Source of the DNA: Candidatus Peregrinibacteria bacterium | GTDB lineage: Bacteria; Patescibacteriota; Gracilibacteria; UBA1369; LOWO2-01-FULL-3 | Length of the DNA: 13,819 nucleotides | Direction of reading: 5' to 3' | NCBI GenBank assembly: GCA_018664365.1 | Contig: JABJOK010000040.1 | Location: 1 to 13,819, forward strand | In this document: positions 7,797-12,972 of the stretch, piece by piece | How positions within the stretch are numbered: the first letter of the stretch is position 1 | Layout of the letters: each line of letters starts with the position of its first letter | The notes under the pieces: generated by a model | The model's input: the letters and a program-made list of their open reading frames with translations, nothing else | The model's database searches: none | Told to the model about the DNA's origin: nothing | Made by a program: the position numbers and the translations under genes

Positions 7797-7872
7797 TGGA
7801 GCCACCTATCGGAGTCGAACCGATGACCTACTGTTTACAAGACAGTTGCTCTACCAGCTGAGCTAAGCTGGC
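7797..7872 (-). tRNA. tRNA-Thr (anticodon UGU), CCA encoded
   Basis: The complement folds as a standard 76-nt cloverleaf: acceptor 7866-7872 with 7801-7807, D arm GCTC/GAGC, anticodon stem ACTGT/ACAGT around CTTGTAA (anticodon TGT), variable loop AGGTC, and T arm ATCGG/CCGAT around TTCGACT. The discriminator base is U (7800 on the plus strand) and the CCA end is genome-encoded (7797-7799). One acceptor pair is a G-G mismatch (positions 5 and 68; plus-strand 7868 and 7805). A near-perfect promoter lies upstream on the same strand. Confidence 0.97.
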
Positions 7873-7893
7873 TATCTATGATTTGCAAGCGGC

Positions 7894-7922
7894 ATTTTAT
7901 GCTAACTGCAAAATACTGTCAA
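7894..7922 (-). promoter_or_regulatory. Promoter of tRNA-Thr
   Basis: On the minus strand TTGACA (7917-7922) is followed by exactly 17 bp and TAAAAT (7894-7899). This gives a start near 7887, about 15 nt before the tRNA 5' end. The consensus -35 is the best in the window and shows that a housekeeping sigma-70-type promoter is used here. Confidence 0.85.
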
Positions 7923-7946
7923 TTTATTTTATTTAATGGCCAAAAA

Positions 7947-7955
7947 TGCTATTTT
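7947..7955 (+). promoter_or_regulatory. Extended -10 of murB, implying a leaderless mRNA
   Basis: TGC followed by TATTTT forms an extended -10. Its last base is 6 nt before the murB ATG (7962), so transcription would begin at or within a base or two of the start codon. It lies back to back with the tRNA-Thr promoter, whose -35 ends at 7922. Confidence 0.55.
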
Positions 7956-7961
7956 AGTCGC

Positions 7962-8882
7962 ATGAATAACGCACAAAAAGAATTTAAAGATAAATTCCCG
8001 AGTGGGCTTGTAGATGAACCGCTCTCAAGATATTGCACATTCCTAGTTGGAGGGCCTGCAGACATGCTTTATCGCGCACAAAACACTACAGATATTCCTG
8101 AGCTAATAAGCTTCGCAAAAGCTCAAGAGATACCCTATTTGATCATTGGAGGAGGAAGTAACTTACTTTTTGATGACAAAGGCTTTCGTGGATTAGTCAT
8201 AAAAATAGAATGTCGCAGAATCAATATAGATGGAGATGAAATCACAGCAGATTCAGGAGTAACAGTCGCAGAGCTATTAAATTTTTCAATAAGAAATGGA
8301 CTATCAGGACTAGAAAAATGGATAGGCCTACCAGGAACAGTTGGCGGAGCAGTAAGGGGAAACGCGGGATGCAACGGCCTAGAAACAAAAGAAGTTATTG
8401 TAAAGGCAACCATCCTATCTTCAGAAACAGGGGAAACTAGAGAAGTAGATAATGAATACTTCGAATACGACTACCGCACCAGCCTTCTCAAGGAGACAGG
8501 AGAAATTGTTCTGAACGCTACCTTCAAGCTGGCAAATACATCCATTTCAAAAGAAGAGCAGCTCAAAGTAATGCAAGAAATCAAGCAATTTCGTCAGCAA
8601 GCACAGCCCTATGGTTCATCAAGCGGTTCATTTTTCAAGAATCCTTCCTTAGAACAACCAGCAGGAATGCTAATAGATCAGGCTGGCCTAAAAGGAAAAA
8701 CAGTCAATAAAACTCAAATATCAGAAAAACATGGCAACTTTCTTTTGAACCTAGGAGGTGCCACTTCAGAAGATATAAAAGAACTAGCGAATCTCGCAAA
8801 ACAAGAGGTTAAAGCCAAATTCGACATCGAACTCGAAGAAGAGGTCCAGATTCTCGACGAATACGGCAAAACAAAACTATAA
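7962..8882 (+). CDS. murB: UDP-N-acetylenolpyruvoylglucosamine reductase
   Basis: MurB reduces UDP-GlcNAc-enolpyruvate to UDP-MurNAc with NADPH and FAD, an early cytoplasmic step of peptidoglycan synthesis. Counting from the ATG at 7962 it has 306 residues. TFLVGGPAD (26-34) and IGGGSNLLFDD (62-72) are the FAD-domain motifs, followed by GLEKWIGLPGTVGGAVRGNAG (116-136). The active-site arginine is R172 in YDYRTS, the catalytic serine S223 is in SGSFFKNP, and the C-terminal acid is in LEEEVQIL (291-298). SGSFFKNP and the missing extra loops fit the shorter type II MurB. The frame is open 84 nt further upstream, but that extension overlaps the tRNA-Thr promoter and is not MurB-like. No Shine-Dalgarno sequence is present. 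Confidence 0.95.
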   Translation: MNNAQKEFKDKFPSGLVDEPLSRYCTFLVGGPADMLYRAQNTTDIPELISFAKAQEIPYLIIGGGSNLLFDDKGFRGLVIKIECRRINIDGDEITADSGVTVAELLNFSIRNGLSGLEKWIGLPGTVGGAVRGNAGCNGLETKEVIVKATILSSETGETREVDNEYFEYDYRTSLLKETGEIVLNATFKLANTSISKEEQLKVMQEIKQFRQQAQPYGSSSGSFFKNPSLEQPAGMLIDQAGLKGKTVNKTQISEKHGNFLLNLGGATSEDIKELANLAKQEVKAKFDIELEEEVQILDEYGKTKL

Positions 8883-8900
8883 AAAAGAAAAGACAACTTC

Positions 8901-8929
8901 TTGTAACCAAAAAATACGTTTGTTATAAT
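8901..8929 (+). promoter_or_regulatory. Promoter of the pilin-like gene
   Basis: TTGTAA (8901-8906), a 17-bp spacer and TATAAT (8924-8929), preceded by TGT, form a strong extended promoter. Transcription would begin near 8936, which rules out the ATG at 8928 and supports the ATG at 8955 with a leader of about 20 nt. Confidence 0.8.
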
Positions 8930-8954
8930 GTCCGAAGAAAATAACTCATATCCT

Positions 8955-9359
8955 ATGAACAAAAAAAGTCTCTTACGACAATCATTACTGGTTTTCACCT
9001 TGATGGTTGGCGCACTAACTGCTGTGGGATTGTTCTCATCAGTAGCAATGGCTGCCGCAACTGATTCCTTCGGAACAGCTGCACCATCTGCAGTATTGGA
9101 AGGAACAGGAGGACAAACGTCTCTAAAGGGACTGATTCTTACAGTTGTAAACTATTTCCTTGGATTCCTTGGACTATTGGCAGTGATCATGATCATCTAC
9201 GGAGGTGTTCAATACGTTATCTCTGCTGGTCAAGATGAAGCAATTGGAAACGCAAAAAAGATTATCATGTACTCATTGATTGGTCTTATTGTAATCCTAC
9301 TATCTTTTGTACTTGTACGAGCTGTACTTGGAGCCGGAGGCGGAGTCGTCGAAGGATAA
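8955..9359 (+). CDS. Small secreted two-helix protein, T4SS pilin-like
   Basis: From the ATG at 8955 the product has 134 residues. A signal peptide spans about residues 1-33 (KK near the start, hydrophobic core, SSVAMA-A cleavage region). The mature protein has two membrane helices, at about residues 57-85 (ending AVIMIIYGGVQYVISAG) and 102-126. They are joined by the short polar loop SAGQDEAIGNAKKIIMY. A tail rich in Gly and Val closes it. This architecture and loop match the VirB2/TrbC-like 'T4SS pilin' family abundant in candidate-phylum bacteria. No other type IV secretion gene is nearby, so a secretion role is unproven. The gene has its own strong promoter and a terminator directly after the stop. 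Confidence 0.8.
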   Translation: MNKKSLLRQSLLVFTLMVGALTAVGLFSSVAMAAATDSFGTAAPSAVLEGTGGQTSLKGLILTVVNYFLGFLGLLAVIMIIYGGVQYVISAGQDEAIGNAKKIIMYSLIGLIVILLSFVLVRAVLGAGGGVVEG

Positions 9360-9376
9360 TTAAATTTTAGACCGCT

Positions 9377-9414
9377 TAAAACCCTCTGCACTAGGTAGGG
9401 GGTTTTATTTTATT
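9377..9414 (+). terminator. Intrinsic terminator after the pilin-like gene
   Basis: A 10-bp stem, TAAAACCCTC (9377-9386) with GGGGGTTTTA (9398-9407, one T-G pair), closes an 11-nt loop and is followed by a T-rich run. The convergent minus-strand gene ends at 9434 and the stem is A/T-flanked on both sides, so it may serve both strands. Confidence 0.85.
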
Positions 9415-9433
9415 TAAAACTATTTCAAAAATA

Positions 9434-9961
9434 TTAACTAACGGCCACATCCTGTGCTGAAACCTTTTTTCCTTCAGTTGCCTTTATTGTATTAAGATTA
9501 TTCTTTACGACAATTTTTCCTTTTGAAATTTCTACAATCTCTTTTGCGGGGATGATCCGCGTTTCAAATCTAATAAGACCCAGGAAAACCTTGTGAACGA
9601 AGATTTTGTTTAGCTTCCAGCTATTAGAATCAATTGAATAATCAAAAACAACACCAAGGGAATCCCCGTCTTCACTTACGACCTTACTATGTGGGATATG
9701 AATTTCCCTTTTTAAAACTTCTTCGACTCGTAGTATTTCATTCCCCTCAGTTACAACATCTCTATGATCAACCCTAACTGAGTCTCCCCAGCTTACTATA
9801 TCAATAGGTGCAATAATCATGTTCCTACGAATCTCCACAACTATCCCCAGCATGTCTCCCCTCTCTGGATCAATAATGATATCTTTGACTGTATTAAAGG
9901 CTCTCAATGAGTCATCCTCATAAACGGGAGCCCCTAAAATGTTGGAGAAAAGTTTTTGCAT
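9434..9961 (-). CDS. PRC-barrel domain protein
   Basis: The 175-residue protein contains two PRC-barrel-like repeats. The first spans about residues 8-75 (LGAPVYEDDSLRAFNTVKDIIIDPERGDMLGIVV, then IIAPIDIVSWGDSVRV). The second spans about 85-150 (HIPHSKVVSEDGDSLGVVFDYSID, then FETRIIPAKEIVEISKGKIVV). PRC-barrels occur in RNA-processing factors such as RimM and in photosynthetic reaction centre H subunits. Free-standing double PRC proteins have no settled role. There is no signal peptide or transmembrane helix, so it is probably cytoplasmic. Its TATAAT lies 6 nt before the ATG, predicting a leaderless mRNA, and its promoter interleaves with that of the divergent tRNA-Pro. Confidence 0.85.
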   Translation of the reverse strand: MQKLFSNILGAPVYEDDSLRAFNTVKDIIIDPERGDMLGIVVEIRRNMIIAPIDIVSWGDSVRVDHRDVVTEGNEILRVEEVLKREIHIPHSKVVSEDGDSLGVVFDYSIDSNSWKLNKIFVHKVFLGLIRFETRIIPAKEIVEISKGKIVVKNNLNTIKATEGKKVSAQDVAVS

Positions 9962-9967
9962 AAATCA

Positions 9968-9996
9968 ATTATAGAAAATTCCCTTAACAATATGAA
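9968..9996 (-). promoter_or_regulatory. Promoter of the PRC-barrel gene, leaderless
   Basis: On the minus strand TTCATA (9991-9996) and a perfect TATAAT (9968-9973) are 17 bp apart. Six bases separate the -10 from the ATG (9959-9961), so the start of transcription should coincide with the start codon. Confidence 0.65.
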
Positions 9997-10012
9997 GTTT
10001 ATTATATAGAAT
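9984..10012 (+). promoter_or_regulatory. Promoter of tRNA-Pro
   Basis: TTAACA (9984-9989), a 17-bp spacer and TAGAAT (10007-10012) predict initiation near 10019, about 12 nt before the tRNA. Its -35 lies inside the spacer of the divergent PRC-barrel promoter, so the two probably compete for RNA polymerase. Confidence 0.7.
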
Positions 10013-10030
10013 CCCATAGCAATTAGATAT

Positions 10031-10107
10031 CGGGGTGTAGCTCAGTTGGCTAGAGTGCGCGCTTTGGGAGCGTGAGGTCGGAGGTTCGAGTCCTCTCACC
10101 CCGACCA
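10031..10107 (+). tRNA. tRNA-Pro (anticodon UGG), CCA encoded
   Basis: A full 77-nt cloverleaf: acceptor CGGGGTG (10031-10037) pairs perfectly with CACCCCG (10097-10103). The D arm is GCTC/GAGT, the anticodon stem CGCGC/GCGTG surrounds TTTGGGA (anticodon TGG), and the T arm surrounds TTCGAGT. Discriminator A and an encoded CCA follow. The last 13 nt are repeated at 10214-10226. No terminator follows directly; the first is at 10332-10360. Confidence 0.98.
10095..10107 (+). repeat. 13-nt direct repeat, copy 1 (3' end of tRNA-Pro)
   Basis: CTCACCCCGACCA at the tRNA 3' end, including the encoded CCA, is repeated exactly at 10214-10226, 119 nt downstream. The preceding base differs (T here, C in the second copy), so the identity ends there. 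Confidence 0.8.
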
Positions 10108-10213
10108 GCGATGAACGACGACTTTCAGGAGGAAGTGAGTCGGGGGTCGCGTAGTGCCGATCGTTCTTGAATTCGAGCGTAGCTTTAGCGAAGCCGAAGA
10201 TAGACGATACGGC

Positions 10214-10226
10214 CTCACCCCGACCA
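10214..10226 (+). repeat. 13-nt direct repeat, copy 2 of the tRNA-Pro 3' end
   Basis: An exact copy of the last 13 nt of tRNA-Pro including CCA. Its CCCCGAC core also forms the closing stem of the long hairpin starting at 10139. It could be an attachment-site-like duplication or a remnant of a partial tRNA duplication. Confidence 0.8.
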
Positions 10227-10228
10227 TT

Positions 10229-10243
10229 CAATCAAGATTGCTG
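10229..10243 (+). repeat. Direct repeat CAATCAAGATTGCTG, copy 1
   Basis: The first 12 nt, CAATC-AA-GATTG, are a perfect dyad. A second copy with one extra T lies at 10310-10325, so the pair brackets the GAAA-capped hairpin. Confidence 0.7.
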
Positions 10244-10309
10244 TGAAGAAGGAGCGGAGAGACTGGCTGAGCAGGAATATGATTAATCTCGAGCCGAAAG
10301 GCGAGAGGC

Positions 10310-10325
10310 CAATTCAAGATTGCTG
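10310..10325 (+). repeat. Direct repeat CAATTCAAGATTGCTG, copy 2
   Basis: Matches the copy at 10229-10243 except for one inserted T, which breaks the perfect dyad. It lies just before the terminator hairpin. Confidence 0.7.
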
Positions 10326-10331
10326 CAAAGC

Positions 10332-10360
10332 GACTCTATTTCCACAAGAGTCCCTTTTTT
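10332..10360 (+). terminator. Intrinsic terminator closing the tRNA-Pro transcription unit
   Basis: GACTCT (10332-10337) pairs with AGAGTC (10347-10352) around a 9-nt loop, followed by CC and six Ts (10355-10360). It ends 2 nt before the -10 of the next gene, so terminator and promoter overlap. Confidence 0.7.
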
Positions 10361-10368
10361 GGTAAAAT
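10339..10368 (+). promoter_or_regulatory. Promoter of the SIMPL-domain gene
   Basis: TAAAAT (10363-10368) is a good -10. A weak -35, TTTCCA (10339-10344), lies 18 bp upstream inside the terminator hairpin loop. Initiation near 10375 gives a leader of about 25 nt to the ATG at 10400 and excludes the ATG at 10367. Confidence 0.5.
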
Positions 10369-10399
10369 GCTTCCGCAAAACATCTTTAACAAAAAAACT

Positions 10400-11176
10400 A
10401 TGGCAAAAGAAAAATTCGATCTATCGAATAGAGTCTTCGCACTAGTAACAGCAATAGTTGTTGGACTAGTTATTTACTGGGGATTCAGTATTTATGACAT
10501 GTGGGCAGTGAATAATGGAGATTATCCACGTGAAATTTCAGTTGAGGGAGAAGGAACAGCTTATGTAGTTCCTGATGTTGCAGAAACTAGCATAGGAATA
10601 TATGTACAAGGAGCAACGGCAATAGATGTTACAGAAGAAGGAACCGAGAAAATGAATGCAATAGTGGAAGCTATAAAAGAAGAGGGAGTAGATGAGGAGG
10701 ATATTCAAACAACAGACTATTATCTAGGACCAAATTATAACTGGTCACAGGAAAAAGGATCTTATGCTGACGGATTTTATCTTGATCAAACAGTAGAGGT
10801 TAAAATTAGAGACTTCGAAATGGTAGGAGCAGTTTTGGCAGCATCAACAGATGCAGGAGCTAACTCAAATACAGGGATCAACTTCGTAATAGACGATCCA
10901 GAGGTAGCAAAGGAAGATGCTCGTAAGGAAGCTATCGCTCAAGCAAAAGAAAAGGCAGGTCAAATTGCAGAAGCTTCAGGACTAAAGCTTGGGAAGCTTT
11001 TAAACTACTACGAATACGACGATTACTATGGGCATGATGACTATGATAGCTATTACGCAGAGCCATACATGATGGACTACGGTGTTGAAGAGGCAGTTTC
11101 TCTAGCAGCTCCATCAATCGAACCAGGACAAGAAGAAGTTACGGTAAGCGTAACTCTTACTTACAGAATTAAATAA
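10400..11176 (+). CDS. SIMPL (DUF541) domain protein, membrane-anchored
   Basis: From the ATG at 10400 the product has 258 residues. An N-terminal membrane helix (about 12-32) is followed by a SIMPL/DUF541 domain. Its hallmarks are ISVEGEGTAYVVPDVAETSIG near residues 45-65, EEGVDEEDIQTTDYYLGPNYNW, a mid-domain TDAGANSNTGINFVIDD, and the helix ARKEAIAQAKEKAGQIAEASGLKLGKLL. A Tyr/Asp-rich insertion (YYEYDDYYGHDDYDSYY) precedes a last strand ending VSVTLTYRIK. Relatives include BP26 of Brucella and YggE, periplasmic or surface proteins of poorly defined function, some linked to oxidative stress. Here the domain probably faces outwards, tethered by the helix. The upstream in-frame ATG overlaps the -10 box and is rejected. 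A strong terminator follows. Confidence 0.88.
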   Translation: MAKEKFDLSNRVFALVTAIVVGLVIYWGFSIYDMWAVNNGDYPREISVEGEGTAYVVPDVAETSIGIYVQGATAIDVTEEGTEKMNAIVEAIKEEGVDEEDIQTTDYYLGPNYNWSQEKGSYADGFYLDQTVEVKIRDFEMVGAVLAASTDAGANSNTGINFVIDDPEVAKEDARKEAIAQAKEKAGQIAEASGLKLGKLLNYYEYDDYYGHDDYDSYYAEPYMMDYGVEEAVSLAAPSIEPGQEEVTVSVTLTYRIK

Positions 11177-11185
11177 TAGAAAAAC

Positions 11186-11217
11186 AAAAAGAGGTCATAA
11201 AGAGATGGCCTCTTTTT
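11186..11217. terminator. Bidirectional intrinsic terminator
   Basis: AAAAAGAGGTCA (11186-11197) pairs with TGGCCTCTTTTT (11206-11217) over 12 bp (one T-G pair) around an 8-nt loop. The A and T flanks give a T run on either strand. It serves the SIMPL gene from the left and the MBL-fold gene from the right; the latter's stop codon begins at the adjacent base. Confidence 0.9.
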
Positions 11218-11859
11218 TTATATCATTTTCTTCTCAAACTCTTTAAAGCTTTCGCACTTCAAATGCTTATTATGCTTTTTCTCGTGCTTAATCGTTGAAA
11301 CAGGGTCTTGCCCGTAGTCGCGGCCAGGATAAATTTCAGTATTGTCTGGAAGCTTTTTGATTCGCTGTAGGCTTTTATAAAAATCTTTTATATCACTTTC
11401 GTCAAAATCAGCACGTCCACATCTTCCCACAAACAATGTGTCCCCAGTAATTAGTCGAGGAGTATCGTCCCAGGAATGCTCTTTGGAAACATAGTAACAA
11501 ACAGCATCATCAATATGGCCAGGAGTATGCATCACCTTAACTCTTAAATCTCCGATTCTAAGCTCTTCGTTGTCTTCAATAGGCACAATCATGCTGTCAG
11601 TAATTTCAAGCCGTTCACGGGCATTTTTGTGGGCATAGACAGGTATCCCGTAGTGTGAACAGAGTTCTTTAACTCCATCAGTGTGATCGAAGTGACTGTG
11701 TGTAACGAGAACCATTTTAGGGGTGAGTCCTTCCTGCTCAAGAAGTTCAATTAAAAAGGAAACGTTGCTGGGATCAACCACAGCAACGTTCCTCGCATTA
11801 TCACCTATAAAATAGGAGAAATTATTATCATAACCGCCAATTGCGATTTGTTCTATCAT
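11218..11859 (-). CDS. Metallo-beta-lactamase-fold hydrolase (glyoxalase II / persulfide dioxygenase-like)
   Basis: This 213-residue protein has the MBL signature T-H54-S-H56-F-D58-H59. It also has H115 in HTPGH, D140 in TGDTLFVGRCGR, and a YPGRDYG motif near the C-terminus. The combination of TGDTLFVGxCGR with PG-x-DY points to the glyoxalase II / ETHE1 branch, whose members hydrolyse S-lactoylglutathione or oxidise glutathione persulfide. The usual His of PGH is Arg180 here, removing one ligand of the second metal site. ETHE1-type enzymes need only two His and one Asp for their single iron, so a mononuclear centre is plausible. Its substrate is unknown. The ATG overlaps the stop of the upstream lipoprotein gene (ATGA) and has a strong Shine-Dalgarno sequence, so it is probably translationally coupled. 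Confidence 0.88.
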   Translation of the reverse strand: MIEQIAIGGYDNNFSYFIGDNARNVAVVDPSNVSFLIELLEQEGLTPKMVLVTHSHFDHTDGVKELCSHYGIPVYAHKNARERLEITDSMIVPIEDNEELRIGDLRVKVMHTPGHIDDAVCYYVSKEHSWDDTPRLITGDTLFVGRCGRADFDESDIKDFYKSLQRIKKLPDNTEIYPGRDYGQDPVSTIKHEKKHNKHLKCESFKEFEKKMI

Positions 11860-12902
11860 CTTAGAACTCCTCCTTCTGGCATTTCTCCAACTTCCATCAT
11901 TAATTCCGCTTCTAGGCCTTCCATCTCAAGCATCATCGCTTCAAGATCTTCATCAGTCATTTCAAGTCCAGTAGTGTCCATTTCAATATCACTCATTCCA
12001 GGCTGCATCATCATTGCAGGCCCCATAAGCATAAATGGATTAAACTCAACAGCTCCATCTGGAGCCTCTACAGTTACAGCCTTGTTGAAATCACTTGTAT
12101 CAATTTCAAAATCAATAGTTCCTCCTTCTCCTTCAACATTCAAAGCAATAGATCCGTTCCAACCAGATAGAAGCATCTCTTCAGCATCAACAAAGATATC
12201 AAAGTCAGCCTCAACCATTTCCATTGCAGATGCTAATTCTGACATATCATCTTCAGTCAAAATTTGTCCTGACATTTCAGCAGAAGCTTTCATGTAAGCT
12301 GCAAAAGCATCTTTGTCTAGCTCAGCTGTGTAATGATGATCTCCTCCTTCTCCACCAACATATTCAATATTTGATAGGAAGAAATGTTCAATTAGTAGTT
12401 GTTTTGCTATTTCAAGTTGTTCAGGATCAGCTATAACTCCAAGTTCAGCAGTTGCATCTTCAGGAAGTGGCATGTAATACCATTGACCAACAAAAGGTTC
12501 TACCATTTCAGCAGGTAGGTTCCCGTCAAAGTCAGTAATTTTTTTCAAAACAAAGTAGATAGTCTCTCCATCCATCATTATTTCCGCTGCTCCTGATTGC
12601 TCTGGAAAATCTGCAGCTGTTCCCTCGAACGAAATATCCATTATGAATTTAGGATCATTAAGATCATTCATATCCTGCTCTCCACTAATAGATACTGTTC
12701 CGTCTACGTTCTCTCCTTCAGCAGTGATATCCACATCAACTGTTGCATCAAAGCTGTGAGACTTGATTTCCATAGAATTAGTAAATGCTTCTTTTACCAA
12801 TTCTTCTGGAGCTTTTGTTGGAGCTTCTGGACCTTCAGTACATGCAGTAAGGACCATCATACTCAGGGCCATTACAGAAATGGCAGTGATCAATTTCTTC
12901 AT
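11856..12902 (-). CDS. Lipoprotein with LppX/DUF6612-like body and Met-rich acidic tail
   Basis: From the ATG at 12902 (348 residues) there is a clear lipoprotein signal: MKK, a hydrophobic core, and the lipobox LTAC with lipidated Cys21. The body (about 30-280) has the pattern of LppX/LolA-like lipoproteins: a VKEAFTNSMEIKSHSFDATVDVDI start, then repeated beta strands with ISGEQDMNDLNDPKFIMDISF, FVGQWYYMPL and WNGSIALNVEGEGGTIDFEID. From residue 291 to 341 there are 14 methionines in 51 residues, mixed with Asp and Glu. The frame is open a further 30 codons upstream, but that stretch would put the signal peptide out of place. A TATAAC box (12912-12917) lies 9 nt before the ATG. This is the only gene here ending in TGA, which overlaps the next start. 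It is probably surface-anchored and binds a hydrophobic ligand or metal; that is inference. Confidence 0.8.
   Translation of the reverse strand: MKKLITAISVMALSMMVLTACTEGPEAPTKAPEELVKEAFTNSMEIKSHSFDATVDVDITAEGENVDGTVSISGEQDMNDLNDPKFIMDISFEGTAADFPEQSGAAEIMMDGETIYFVLKKITDFDGNLPAEMVEPFVGQWYYMPLPEDATAELGVIADPEQLEIAKQLLIEHFFLSNIEYVGGEGGDHHYTAELDKDAFAAYMKASAEMSGQILTEDDMSELASAMEMVEADFDIFVDAEEMLLSGWNGSIALNVEGEGGTIDFEIDTSDFNKAVTVEAPDGAVEFNPFMLMGPAMMMQPGMSDIEMDTTGLEMTDEDLEAMMLEMEGLEAELMMEVGEMPEGGVLR
11869..11875 (-). promoter_or_regulatory. Strong Shine-Dalgarno site for the MBL-fold gene
   Basis: The minus strand reads AAGGAGG, 9 nt before the ATG at 11859. It lies inside the last codons of the lipoprotein gene, so ribosomes finishing that gene arrive directly at this site. 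Confidence 0.75.
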
Positions 12903-12972
12903 AATAGAAATGTTATAGAAATAAGTAAGTATAAAAAGGGTATAAAAACGGCATAAAGAAGTCAATACTCCC

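Larger units (their letters stand above)
10108..10360 (+). ncRNA. Candidate structured noncoding RNA downstream of tRNA-Pro
   Basis: This stretch is visibly richer in G and C than its surroundings and has no credible ORF. Elements in order: a hairpin ACTTTC/GGAAGT with an AGGA loop (10121-10136). Then a long hairpin, closed by GTCGGGG (10139-10145) with CCCCGAC (10218-10224). It continues as GCCG/CGGC (10156-10159 with 10210-10213), ATCGT/ACGAT (10160-10164 with 10204-10208) and TCTT/AAGA (10165-10168 with 10197-10200). Next comes a hairpin TCTC-GA-GCC/GGC-GAGA capped by a GAAA tetraloop (10287-10306), and finally a terminator hairpin. With no terminator after the tRNA, it is likely a trailer co-transcribed from the tRNA-Pro promoter. 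I do not recognise it as RNase P RNA, tmRNA, SRP RNA or 6S RNA. A small decayed mobile element is the main alternative. Confidence 0.45.

Noticed and set aside
7878..7961. N-terminal extension of murB
   Set aside because: It overlaps the tRNA-Thr promoter and lies upstream of the murB -10; the added residues are not MurB-like.
8928..8954. Upstream ATG for the pilin-like protein
   Set aside because: The ATG is part of the TATAAT box, so it would not be in the mRNA.
10111..10170. A 19-codon ORF beginning ATGAAC, just after tRNA-Pro
   Set aside because: The AGGAGG lies inside it rather than before it, and the same bases are better explained by hairpins.
9965..10231. A minus-strand ORF of 88 codons across tRNA-Pro
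   Set aside because: It is the antisense of the tRNA; the GVRGLEPPTSRSQSAHSSQLSY-type segment is a well-known spurious translation of a tRNA gene.
10367..10399. Upstream ATG for the SIMPL protein
   Set aside because: It overlaps the TAAAAT -10 and precedes the likely transcription start.
11848..12297. A plus-strand ORF of 149 codons rich in Ser and Ile
   Set aside because: It is the shadow of the lipoprotein gene, its low-complexity composition comes from the opposite-strand Asp/Glu/Met codons, and it has no start signals.
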